Source of the DNA: Pseudomonas putida
Lineage (GTDB): Bacteria; Pseudomonadota; Gammaproteobacteria; Pseudomonadales; Pseudomonadaceae
DNA: 64,000 nt
NCBI RefSeq assembly: GCF_003228315.1
Contig: NZ_CP029693.1
Location: 2,427,501-2,491,500, forward strand
Reading direction: 5' to 3'
In this document: in pieces, positions 53,039-61,599 of the stretch
Layout: each line of letters begins with the position of its first letter
Numbering within the stretch: the stretch's first letter is position 1
Position numbers and translations under genes: made by a program
Notes under the pieces: model-generated
The model's database searches: none
What the model saw: the letters and a program-made list of their open reading frames with translations, nothing else
What the model was told of the DNA's origin: nothing

Positions 53039-55984
53039 ATGCCTGACCCACTGCGTCCGGATCCACGGCGGTTTCCGCTGCACGTTCACATCAGCGTGAT
53101 GTTTACCTGCCTGCTTTTGTTGACGGGGATCGTGCTGGGTATTTTCAACTATCAGCAATCCACGCAAATCATCCTGTCCAGCAGCGAGAAGCTCTTCGAT
53201 CGCATAGAGCAGGATGTGCGCCTGGACCTGAAAGCCACCTATGAACCCATTCGCCATCTGCTGAGCCTGCAAGTGGTGAATCCGGCGATTCATGGGACGG
53301 ACCTGGCACAGCGTCTGATGCTGCTCAAACCCTTCAGCCAGTCGCTCATCGACAACCCTGACTTGGCATCGCTCTACCTGGGCTACGGCAATGGCGACTT
53401 TTTCATGGTCCGCCCACTGCGAACCGACACTCTGAAAACACTGCTCGATGCGCCACAATCAGCGGCTTATCAAGTGTGGAGTATCGAGCGCAACAGCAAT
53501 GGCCAGTCGCACTCCCAGTTCCTGTTCTTTGATCAGGAACTGACATTCATCAGTCGCCATGAAAATCCCGAGGATCGTTATGACCCGCGCAGTCGAAACT
53601 GGTTTACCAGTGCCAGTCGCGGTCATGACCAGATCACCACCGAGCCTTACATTTTTTTCTCCACCCATAACGTCGGTACCACCCTCGCCCGGCGCGGAGG
53701 CGAGCAGGTGGTGATGGGCGCCGACCTGACCCTCGCCGAGCTCAGTGCCACCCTCGCCAAACATGTGGTGACCCCCGCCACCCAAATCGTGCTGTTCGAT
53801 ACCCGGGGCAATGCCGTTGCCTACCCCGATGCCAGTCGCTTGATCATCGACGACCAGACCGCTCGCCTGATCAAGGCAGCCGACCTGAGCCCAAGCCTGG
53901 GCGCGTTGCTCAACAGCCCTCATGAAGGTAACCGCCTGAATGCCGATGGTCGCCAATGGATCGTCGCCCGCAGCAGCATGCAGGAAGGCGGTCCCAATGG
54001 GCTGCAACTGGCGATGCTGGTGCCCGAGGATGAATTACTCGCCGATGCCTACCGCATGCGCTGGCAAGCGGCATTGATCACCCTGGCAATACTGTTGCTG
54101 TGCATCCCGCTTGGCTGGCTGACCTCGCGCATCCTGGTCAAGCCCTTGCGGGCGCTGGTAAGGGAAGCGGATGCGATACGCAGTTTCGATTTCAACGTCC
54201 CTCTATCCCGCCGCTCACCGGTACTCGAAGTCGACCAACTGAGCGTGTCGATGGCCCGCATGAAAGACACCCTGGCGGGCTTCTTCCAGATCACCGACAG
54301 CCTGAGCGCCGAAACCCGTTTTGATCCCCTGCTGGAACGGGTGCTGTTTGAAACGGTGAAGATCGGCCAGGCCGAGGCCGGCCTGATCTACCTGCGCGAA
54401 GGTGACGGCGATCGCATGGAACCCTATGGTCTGGTGATCAAGGATGCGGCGCAGCCCCTGGCGTCTTTCGACTTGCAGGCCCACGAACTGAAGAACCCGA
54501 AGAGCCCGACCTGGATGCAGCAGCTGTGGAGCGCCGACAATGTCGTCAGCAATCTGGGTTTCGAACAGGCGGGGGATCTGCAAAAAGTCTTGCTCGCACT
54601 GGAGTGCCCCCGGGTTCATCTGATTGGCATCCGCTTGCACAATCGCCATAACGAAACCGTCGGCCTGCTGGTATTTCTCCTTTCCGACAGCGGCACCCGG
54701 GATGATTTGGAAAAACTGCGCCCGGATCGCATCGCATTCTTGCAAGCCGTATCCGGCGCGGCGGCGGTGAGTATCGAGAGCCAGCGCCTGCAAGCTCGCC
54801 AGAAGGATCTGATGCAGTCGTTCATCAAGTTGCTGGCCGGAGCAATCGACGCCAAGAGCCCCTACACCGGCGGACATTGCCAGCGCGTACCGGCCCTGAC
54901 GCTGATGCTCGCCCAAGCCGCGGCGGCCAGCAAAGACCCGACCTTCAGCGGCTACCAGCCCAACGATGATGAATGGGAAGAACTGCACATCGCCGCCTGG
55001 TTGCACGATTGCGGCAAGGTCACCACCCCGGAATACGTCGTGGACAAGGCGACCAAACTGGAAACACTGAACGATCGCATCCACGAAATCCGTACCCGTT
55101 TCGAGGTGCTCAAGCGCGATGCGTGGATCAGCTACTGGCAGGCACTGGCCCGGGGAGGCGATGAGCAACCACTGGCACAACGGCGTGACGCCACCCTGCA
55201 AGAGCTGGACGATGATTTCGCCTTCGTTGCCCGCTGCAACCTCGGTGGCGAGGCCATGGCCGAGGACGACCTGCAACGTCTGTGCAGCATTGCCGAGCGA
55301 ACCTGGACGCGGACCCTGGATGATCGCCTGGGAGTTTCCTGGGAAGAGAACCAGCGCCAGGCCCGCACACCGACACCGACACTGCCGGTCACCGAGCGGC
55401 TGTTGGCGGACAAAGCCGAACATCTGTTCGAACGCCCCGACGCAGAGCTGATTGCACCGGACAATCCCTGGGGCTTCAAACTCGATGTACCACTCCACAA
55501 ATACAACCGCGGAGAGCTCTACAACCTGAGCATCACCCGCGGCACGTTGACGAAGGAAGAGCGCTACATCATCAATCACCACATCGTGCAGACCATCCTG
55601 ATGCTCAATCAGTTGCCCTTCCCCGAACACCTGCGCAATGTTCCGGAAATCGCCGGTGGACATCACGAGAAAATGGACGGGACCGGTTACCCCAAACGCT
55701 TGAAGCGCGAGGAGATGAGCCTGCCGGCGCGAATGATGGCGATTGCCGATATTTTCGAAGCCTTGACCGCGGCCGACCGGCCTTACAAGAAGGCCAAGTC
55801 GTTGAGCGAAGCGTTGGGGATCATGGCCTTCATGTGCCGCGATGCCCACATCGATCCGCAGTTGTTCAGGTTGTTCATCGAGGCGCACATCTATCGGCAG
55901 TACGCCGAGCGTTTCCTCGACCCTCGGCAGATTGATGCGGTAGACCCGTCAGGCCTGCTGATCAAAGCTGGCCTGGCGGTTTGA
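53039..55984 (+). CDS. Cache-HAMP-GAF-HD-GYP membrane phosphodiesterase-like protein
   Basis: 981 residues. TM1 (about 15-35), a periplasmic double-Cache-type sensor (about 40-325), TM2 ITLAILLLCIPLGWLTSRIL, HAMP, GAF (about 430-590), then HD-GYP. The HD pair H656-D657 is in WLHDCGK and the GYP signature in GGHHEKMDGTGYPKRL (GYP at 883-885). In usual HD-GYP proteins these are about 60 residues apart, here about 227, so roughly 165 residues are inserted between them. Likely c-di-GMP phosphodiesterase or related HD hydrolase. CGGAG precedes the ATG; 48 bases after the BvgS-like stop. Confidence 0.88.
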   Translation: MPDPLRPDPRRFPLHVHISVMFTCLLLLTGIVLGIFNYQQSTQIILSSSEKLFDRIEQDVRLDLKATYEPIRHLLSLQVVNPAIHGTDLAQRLMLLKPFSQSLIDNPDLASLYLGYGNGDFFMVRPLRTDTLKTLLDAPQSAAYQVWSIERNSNGQSHSQFLFFDQELTFISRHENPEDRYDPRSRNWFTSASRGHDQITTEPYIFFSTHNVGTTLARRGGEQVVMGADLTLAELSATLAKHVVTPATQIVLFDTRGNAVAYPDASRLIIDDQTARLIKAADLSPSLGALLNSPHEGNRLNADGRQWIVARSSMQEGGPNGLQLAMLVPEDELLADAYRMRWQAALITLAILLLCIPLGWLTSRILVKPLRALVREADAIRSFDFNVPLSRRSPVLEVDQLSVSMARMKDTLAGFFQITDSLSAETRFDPLLERVLFETVKIGQAEAGLIYLREGDGDRMEPYGLVIKDAAQPLASFDLQAHELKNPKSPTWMQQLWSADNVVSNLGFEQAGDLQKVLLALECPRVHLIGIRLHNRHNETVGLLVFLLSDSGTRDDLEKLRPDRIAFLQAVSGAAAVSIESQRLQARQKDLMQSFIKLLAGAIDAKSPYTGGHCQRVPALTLMLAQAAAASKDPTFSGYQPNDDEWEELHIAAWLHDCGKVTTPEYVVDKATKLETLNDRIHEIRTRFEVLKRDAWISYWQALARGGDEQPLAQRRDATLQELDDDFAFVARCNLGGEAMAEDDLQRLCSIAERTWTRTLDDRLGVSWEENQRQARTPTPTLPVTERLLADKAEHLFERPDAELIAPDNPWGFKLDVPLHKYNRGELYNLSITRGTLTKEERYIINHHIVQTILMLNQLPFPEHLRNVPEIAGGHHEKMDGTGYPKRLKREEMSLPARMMAIADIFEALTAADRPYKKAKSLSEALGIMAFMCRDAHIDPQLFRLFIEAHIYRQYAERFLDPRQIDAVDPSGLLIKAGLAV

Positions 55985-55998
55985 TCAAAAAACGGTCA

Positions 55999-56481
55999 TC
56001 AGCAATCGGTCAGGCGCAGGAAAATCGCCGCCAATTGCTCGATACCCGCCTGATCCTCGGTGGTAAAGCGCGCCAGTTTCGGGCTGTCGAGATCCAGTAC
56101 ACCGATCAGGCGACCGTCCTTGACCAGCGGCACCACGATTTCGCTGTTCGAAGCGCTGTCGCAGGCGATGTGCCCGGGAAACGCGTGAACATCTTCGACC
56201 AACTGGGTTTGCAAACTCGCCGCCGCCGTCCCGCACACCCCGCGACCGAAGGGAATCCGCACGCAGGCGATCTGCCCCTGGAACGGGCCAAGCACCAACT
56301 CTTCATTACGGTTGAGGTAGAAACCGGCCCAGTTCAGGTCTTCAAGCTGATTGAACAGGAACGCGGAAAATTGCGCGGCGTTGGCGATGAAATCCCGCTC
56401 GTCCGCCAGCAGCGACTCAAGCTGCGCATGCAGCAGGCCGTAGCCTTCGAGGCCCTCGCCGCTCTTTTGTAAATCGATCAT
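55999..56481 (-). CDS. msrC: free methionine-R-sulfoxide reductase MsrC
   Basis: 160-residue single GAF domain. Three cysteines C73, C83 and C107 align exactly (offset 11) with the catalytic/resolving set C84, C94, C118 of E. coli fRMsr; WAGFYLNRNEELVLGPFQG and FPGHIACDSASNSEIVVPL are family blocks. It reduces free Met-R-SO with thioredoxin. Its start overlaps the stop of the ATPase gene (ATGA). Ends 14 bases from the convergent HD-GYP gene. Confidence 0.92.
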   Translation of the reverse strand: MIDLQKSGEGLEGYGLLHAQLESLLADERDFIANAAQFSAFLFNQLEDLNWAGFYLNRNEELVLGPFQGQIACVRIPFGRGVCGTAAASLQTQLVEDVHAFPGHIACDSASNSEIVVPLVKDGRLIGVLDLDSPKLARFTTEDQAGIEQLAAIFLRLTDC

Positions 56482-57368
56482 GCCTTGTGCTCCAACAGTT
56501 TCAGCCCGACCCAATAGCGGGCAAATTGATACGCGCAACGTCCGTTGCGGTTGCCGCGCCCGGTAGCCCAGCGCACCGCGAGGATGTCCAGCTCTTCAGT
56601 GCGCTGCCACGCAAGGCCGGCCTTGTCGGCCAGCTGGCCGATCCAGTGTTCGACGACGTTGAGAAAGTGTTCCTGGGTAAACGGATAGAACGACAGCCAC
56701 AGACCGAAGCGATCCGACAACGCAATCTTGTCTTCCACCGCTTCACTCGGGTGCAATTCGCCATCGACCCGTTTCCAGTTTTCGTTATCGCTTTCCTTTT
56801 CCGGCACCAGATGGCGACGGTTGGAAGTGGCGTACAGCAACACGTTGTCCGGTGCCTGTTCGAGGGAGCCGTCGAGTACGCTTTTGAGCACGCGATAATC
56901 ACCCTCGCCTGACTCGAACGACAGGTCATCGCAGAACAACACGAAACGTTGCGGGAGTTTGGCGATCTGCTCGACGACCCGTGGCAAGTCGGCCAGGTGG
57001 TCGCGCTCGATCTCGATCAGACGCAAGCCCGCCTGGGCATGCTCGGCCAGCAACGCGCGGACCAGGGACGATTTCCCGGTACCGCGCGAACCCCAGAGCA
57101 AGGCGTGGTTGGCCGGCATGCCGTCGAGAAACTGTTGAGTGTTGCGGCCCAGTTGCTCCACCTGGCGATCGACGCCGATCAGGTCGGACAGACGCATGTC
57201 GAGGCTGACTTGCAGCGGCAGCAGAAAACCGCTGCGCCCTTCGCGCTGCCAGCGTGCCGCCAGGCAGGTTGTCCAGTCGATGGCTTGCCGAGGGGTGGGC
57301 AACAGCGGTTCGATACGGGCCAGAACCGCATCGGCGCGTTCAAGAAAAGCATTCAATCGGGAGTCCAC
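56478..57368 (-). CDS. DUF815-family ATPase
   Basis: 296 residues. Walker A LLWGSRGTGKSSLVRALL, Walker B-type FVLFCDDLSFESGEGDYR, sensor YATSNRRHL, all in an AAA-like fold of the DUF815 family. The GTG start gives MDSRLNAFLERADAVLA, with GAGGAAAAG just upstream. It is translationally coupled to msrC. Cellular role unknown. Confidence 0.85.
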   Translation of the reverse strand: MDSRLNAFLERADAVLARIEPLLPTPRQAIDWTTCLAARWQREGRSGFLLPLQVSLDMRLSDLIGVDRQVEQLGRNTQQFLDGMPANHALLWGSRGTGKSSLVRALLAEHAQAGLRLIEIERDHLADLPRVVEQIAKLPQRFVLFCDDLSFESGEGDYRVLKSVLDGSLEQAPDNVLLYATSNRRHLVPEKESDNENWKRVDGELHPSEAVEDKIALSDRFGLWLSFYPFTQEHFLNVVEHWIGQLADKAGLAWQRTEELDILAVRWATGRGNRNGRCAYQFARYWVGLKLLEHKA

Positions 57369-57530
57369 GTCTTTTCCTCGGGCAAGTTCACAGTAATGAT
57401 GGTGATACAGCGACAGCACACAACGCTTGATGCCCGGACAAAGCCCCGGTACAACGCCGGCTCAACGGCCCGCGATAACGTCGGCATCCATGCATGATCG
57501 GCTATGCTTGAGCAGCGAAGGGAAACGGAA

Positions 57531-59867
57531 GTGATCCAACACCCCATGGATATCAAATTCACCCACCGGCTGTCCTACAAGCAAGCCCGGCTTACCGTGC
57601 TGGTGGGGTTTATTCTCGGCACGCTGCTCAGCCTGCTGCAAATAGGCATCGATTATGCCAGCGAAGACGCCTCCATCAACCGTGAAATCCTGTCTTTGCT
57701 GGAAATCAGCCACAACCCCGCTTCACGCATCGCCTACAACATCGACGCCGAACTGGCTCAGGAACTGACCCTGGGCCTGCTGCGCTCACCGGCGATCATC
57801 GGCGCGAAACTGACCGACAACAACGGCAACGTGCTGGCCAACGTCAAACGCGCCGGCCAGCAAAGCGGCTATCGCGTGCTCAGCGACTTGCTGTTCGGTG
57901 CTGACCGGCGGTTCGAGGACCGCCTCTATCTGGACCATCTGCCCAACGAATCCCTCGGCGTTCTGCAACTTGATGTCGACACTTACTCCTTTGGTTATCG
58001 ATTCCTGCGCCGCGCCGAAGTGACCCTGCTCAACGGCTTTGCCCGCAGCCTGATCCTGACCGGCATCCTGCTGGCGCTGTTCTACGTGATGCTGACCAAG
58101 CCGCTGGTGCGGGTGATCCGTGAACTCAGTGGCCGGGATTCGCGCAGCCTCGAACCGACGGCCCTGGAATGCCCACCGGGGCACGCCAACGATGAAATTG
58201 GTGTACTGGTGACCGTCGCCAACCAGCAATTCGAGAATGTCGCCACCGAAATCCAGCAACGACGCAACGCGGAAAACCGCCTGACCGATTACCTCAGCCA
58301 ACTGGAAAACATCGTCTCGGCGCGCACCACCGAACTCAAGGCAATCAACGCCCGGCTCAGCCAATCCAATCAGGAGCTGGAAATGGCCCGCAGTACGGCC
58401 CTGGACATGGCCGAAGCGCGCTCCGTATTCCTGGCCAACATGAGCCACGAAATCCGTACCCCCCTCAACGGCCTGCTGGGGATGATCGCGCTGTCACTCG
58501 ATGGGCCGTTGACTGCCGAGCAACAGCAACAGCTATCCATCGCCCACGACTCAGGCAAGGTGCTGGTGGAATTGCTCAACGATATTCTCGACCTGTCGAA
58601 ATTCGATGCCGGCCAGCTCGAGCTCGAACATATTCCGTTCGACCTCGGCTCGCTGGTTGAAGACACCGCCAACCTGCTGTCGCAGAACGCCGCGCCAAGT
58701 GTCGAGCTGACCTGCCTGATCGATCCGCAGTTTCCGGCCCTGGTGCTCGGCGATCCGACCCGGGTGCGACAGATCGTCAGCAATCTGCTGTCCAATGCTC
58801 TCAAGTTCACCCGTTTCGGCCGGGTTGATGTGCGCCTGTCGACCTTCGGCGAGGGCGTCAGAATCGAAGTTTGCGACACCGGCATCGGCATTCCCCAGGA
58901 CGCCCAGGTCAAGATCTTTCAACCCTTCACCCAGGCGGGCGCCGGGATTACCCGGCAATTCGGCGGTACGGGGCTGGGTCTGGCCCTGACCTACAACCTT
59001 TGCGAGGCCATGAAAGGCCGCCTCAGCATCAGTTCGGAAGCCGGTTTCGGCAGCCAGTTCTGTGCGGAACTGCCACTGCCCCGCCATACCCGGGCCGTCA
59101 CACCGTCGCCCATGAGAGGCAAGGTGATTGCCATTACCTCCGCCAGCAGCGGTCTGTCTGAATTGCTGTCCAGCGTATTGCCCGGCTGGGGCGTGGAATA
59201 TCAGCAGCGTTCTATTGATGACCCGCTGATCGGCCTGGATCCCGATGTGCTGATTACCGATTGCCCGGAATGCCTGTTCAACCTGCGCCCCGCCATCACC
59301 GCACCGATTTTGCTGGTGACCGCCTACGGCAGTTTCCTGCCCAGTGAACAGGTCAGCGAGCTCGCCCCCTTGCAACAACAGGCCCGCCCGCTGGCACGAA
59401 ATGCGTTGTACCAGAACCTGCGGCGCGTCCTGCAGCCGGAGATGACGACGATCAATGAAACCCTGCTCGACACGCCGTCTGCGCAACGCCGCGCGCGGGT
59501 GCTGCTGGTCGAGGACAACCCGGTCAATCAACTGGTGGCAAAGGGCATGCTGGGCAAACTTGGCTGCGAGGTCATCGTTGCCGCCCATGGCGTCGAGGCG
59601 CTGGATCAGTTGGAAAACAGCGAGTTCGACCTGGTGTTGATGGACTGCAACATGCCGGTGATGGACGGTTATGAAGCGAGCCGGCAAATCCGTCGCAGCG
59701 GGCGCTGGCCACAACTGCCCATCGTTGCCCTGACCGCCAATGCCATGTCCGAGGAGCGCGAGCGTTGCCGCGCGGCGGGCATGAACGACTACCTGGCCAA
59801 ACCTTTCCGACGCGAAGAGCTCGCTTCCTTGCTGGATATCTGGATCCCCGTCACGACAGCGCCTTGA
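57531..59867 (+). CDS. sagS: hybrid sensor kinase SagS
   Basis: 778 residues. TM1 (about 20-42), periplasmic sensor (HmsP-like, about 43-165), TM2 LNGFARSLILTGILLALFYV, cytosolic coiled linker, HisKA with H306 in ANMSHEIRTPLNGLLG, HATPase ending GTGLGLALTYN, a degenerate receiver-like segment (about 530-620), and a true C-terminal receiver with D705 in LVLMDCNMPVMDGY. No HPt. In P. aeruginosa SagS controls surface-attached growth and antibiotic tolerance through HptB and BfiSR. Name assigned because ospR-gpx-msrB-alaA-htpX follow exactly as at PA2824-PA2830. GTG start with AAGGG; ATG 57546 possible. Confidence 0.85.
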   Translation: MIQHPMDIKFTHRLSYKQARLTVLVGFILGTLLSLLQIGIDYASEDASINREILSLLEISHNPASRIAYNIDAELAQELTLGLLRSPAIIGAKLTDNNGNVLANVKRAGQQSGYRVLSDLLFGADRRFEDRLYLDHLPNESLGVLQLDVDTYSFGYRFLRRAEVTLLNGFARSLILTGILLALFYVMLTKPLVRVIRELSGRDSRSLEPTALECPPGHANDEIGVLVTVANQQFENVATEIQQRRNAENRLTDYLSQLENIVSARTTELKAINARLSQSNQELEMARSTALDMAEARSVFLANMSHEIRTPLNGLLGMIALSLDGPLTAEQQQQLSIAHDSGKVLVELLNDILDLSKFDAGQLELEHIPFDLGSLVEDTANLLSQNAAPSVELTCLIDPQFPALVLGDPTRVRQIVSNLLSNALKFTRFGRVDVRLSTFGEGVRIEVCDTGIGIPQDAQVKIFQPFTQAGAGITRQFGGTGLGLALTYNLCEAMKGRLSISSEAGFGSQFCAELPLPRHTRAVTPSPMRGKVIAITSASSGLSELLSSVLPGWGVEYQQRSIDDPLIGLDPDVLITDCPECLFNLRPAITAPILLVTAYGSFLPSEQVSELAPLQQQARPLARNALYQNLRRVLQPEMTTINETLLDTPSAQRRARVLLVEDNPVNQLVAKGMLGKLGCEVIVAAHGVEALDQLENSEFDLVLMDCNMPVMDGYEASRQIRRSGRWPQLPIVALTANAMSEERERCRAAGMNDYLAKPFRREELASLLDIWIPVTTAP

Positions 59868-60312
59868 TTTGCCCCAACAGGTGATCCAGGCCATCGCGCA
59901 GCTCATTCAGGCGATCCAGATCCACGCCGCTGTCGCACAACAGCCGGGCCTTCAGCGGTCCGACCTGGTCGCGCAGTGCCAGGCCACTGGCAGACAAGCT
60001 CAAGTGCACCTCGCGCTCATCGCGCACCGAGCGTTGACGCTGCACCAGTTGCAGTTGCTCAAGACGCTTGAGCAATGGCGTCAGCGTCCCTGAGTCCAGC
60101 GCCAGGCGTTCGCCCAGGGCCTTGACGGTCGGCTGCTCCGGCACGGTGTCCTGCCACTCCCACAACACCAGCATCACCAGGTATTGCGGGTACGTCAGGC
60201 CCAGTTGGTCGAGCATCGGCTTGTAGGCCCGGATCACCGCCCGGGATGCAGCGTACAGCTTGAAGCACAGCTGACTGTCGAGGTTCAGCGAGTCGGCGGA
60301 CAAGCTGCTCAT
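59851..60312 (-). CDS. ospR: MarR/OhrR-type oxidation-sensing regulator OspR
   Basis: 153 residues, winged-helix MarR fold: [76 protein letters not shown]. Cys16 and Cys126 have the same spacing as the redox Cys pair I recall for P. aeruginosa OspR (24 and 134). It represses the gpx operon and is inactivated by peroxides. Start overlaps the gpx stop (ATGA); its end overlaps sagS by 17 bases. Confidence 0.88.
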   Translation of the reverse strand: MSSLSADSLNLDSQLCFKLYAASRAVIRAYKPMLDQLGLTYPQYLVMLVLWEWQDTVPEQPTVKALGERLALDSGTLTPLLKRLEQLQLVQRQRSVRDEREVHLSLSASGLALRDQVGPLKARLLCDSGVDLDRLNELRDGLDHLLGQIKALS

Positions 60313-60794
60313 TTGAGCAGCGCTTCGATCTCGCCGGCCAGGTCCTGCGGTTTGGTCGCCGGAGCGAATCGCTTGACCAGTTGGCCGTCCTTGCCGATCA
60401 GGAATTTGGTGAAGTTCCACTTGATGCCCTGGGAGCCCAGCACGCCAGGGGCACGCTTTTTCAGTTGCACGAACAGCGGATGGGCGCCGGTGCCGTTGAC
60501 TTCGATCTTCTTGAACAGTGGGAAGCTGACGCCGTAGTTCAGTTCGCAGAACTCGCTGATGGCGCCTTCGTTGCCCGGCTCCTGCTTGCCGAACTGGTTG
60601 CAGGGGAAACCAAGAACCACCAGCCCCTGATCCTTGTAGGTCTGCCACAACTCTTCGAGGCCTTTGTATTGCGGAGTGAAACCGCATTTGCTGGCGGTGT
60701 TCACCACCAACACGGCTTTGCCGGCGAAGTCCGCCAGGGTCTTTTGCTCGCCTTTGATGGTCGTGCAAGGGATGCTCAGCAGGTTGTCGCTCAT
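60309..60794 (-). CDS. gpx: glutathione/thiol peroxidase
   Basis: 161 residues. Peroxidatic Cys in VVNTASKCGFTPQYKGLEEL, Gln in GFPCNQFGKQEPG, Trp-Asn in GIKWNFTKFLI: the standard glutathione-peroxidase tetrad with Cys, not selenocysteine. GGAGC precedes the ATG. First gene of gpx-ospR; a putative OspR dyad lies 50 bases upstream. Probably uses thioredoxin as reductant, as bacterial relatives do. Confidence 0.9.
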   Translation of the reverse strand: MSDNLLSIPCTTIKGEQKTLADFAGKAVLVVNTASKCGFTPQYKGLEELWQTYKDQGLVVLGFPCNQFGKQEPGNEGAISEFCELNYGVSFPLFKKIEVNGTGAHPLFVQLKKRAPGVLGSQGIKWNFTKFLIGKDGQLVKRFAPATKPQDLAGEIEALLK

Positions 60795-60843
60795 GGGAAA
60801 TGCTCCGACTTGAAGGTATTGAGCCAAACATAGCGAGCAATTG

Positions 60844-60857
60844 AATTGTGTGCAATT
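60844..60857. promoter_or_regulatory. putative OspR operator
   Basis: AATTG-TGTG-CAATT dyad in an AT-rich patch, 50 bases before gpx, followed by ATTTAAAT. AT-rich dyads are typical of OhrR/OspR operators. Confidence 0.5.
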
Positions 60858-60881
60858 TAAATTATCGGATTCCCAACCCAA

Positions 60882-60981
60882 TGTAGGAGCGAGCCTGCTC
60901 GCGATGGTCGTCAACGATAACGCGGGGAGCCTGATGCCCCGCGTTGTTCTTTAGGCCATCGCGAGCAGGCTCGCTCCTACA
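60882..60981. repeat. REPIN between gpx and msrB
   Basis: TGTAGGAGCGAGCCTGCTCG unit at 60882-60907 and its inverse at 60956-60981, with the inner stem AACGCGGGG...CCCCGCGTT. Nearly the same layout as the copy at 38731-38830. Confidence 0.85.
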
Positions 60982-60990
60982 GGGTTCGCA

Positions 60991-61386
60991 TTATTTGCGT
61001 GGTACCAGGTCCAGGCACACCGAATTGATGCAGTAACGCAGACCGGTCGGCGGTGGACCATCAGGGAACACGTGACCCAGGTGCGCGTCGCATTTGCTGC
61101 AGACCACTTCGGTGCGGATCATGCCGTGGCTGACGTCACGGATTTCGGTCATGGCGCTGTCGCCAATCGGCGCATAGAAACTCGGCCAGCCGCAACCGGA
61201 ATCGAACTTGGTTTTGGAGTCAAACAGCGGCTCGTTGCAGCAGATGCAGTGGTAGATACCGTCGACCTTGCTGTCGTTGTATTTACCGGAGAACGGGCGC
61301 TCGGTGCCCTTGAGGCGGCACACGTTGTACTGCTCGGGGTCGAGCATGGCTTTCCATTCTTCCAGGGTTTTTTCCAACTTTTCCAT
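60991..61386 (-). CDS. msrB: peptide-methionine-R-sulfoxide reductase MsrB
   Basis: 131 residues. Zinc-binding CxxC pairs ([11 protein letters not shown] and [13 protein letters not shown]), substrate block [14 protein letters not shown], catalytic Cys near the end in [11 protein letters not shown]. It repairs R-sulfoxides in proteins. The start follows GAGGTG; two Met codons in tandem are possible. It belongs to the same oxidative-repair block as msrC and gpx. Confidence 0.93.
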   Translation of the reverse strand: MEKLEKTLEEWKAMLDPEQYNVCRLKGTERPFSGKYNDSKVDGIYHCICCNEPLFDSKTKFDSGCGWPSFYAPIGDSAMTEIRDVSHGMIRTEVVCSKCDAHLGHVFPDGPPPTGLRYCINSVCLDLVPRK

Positions 61387-61599
61387 CATCACACCTCGGC
61401 GGCTGAAAAAGCCCGATCTGTACCTTTTCCACGGATCGGGCGGCACGTATGATTGCGCCTCGTCAAAACGCCAGTCTGGCAGCCGGACCACGCGCATTCA
61501 AACGGATTCTCAAGGCGTCAGGCCTGTGAGATTACGCAGGATTCCCAGAGCGGTTGTTCACACGCCGCCTGGATCGTTCATTTTCGGGAACACATCGCC

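Noticed and set aside
54215..55888. 557-codon open frame on the - strand opposite the HD-GYP gene
   Set aside because: Antisense shadow of a high-GC gene; composition biased and no recognisable domain.
58551..59906. 451-codon open frame on the - strand opposite sagS
   Set aside because: Antisense shadow; the + strand frame has clear kinase and receiver motifs.
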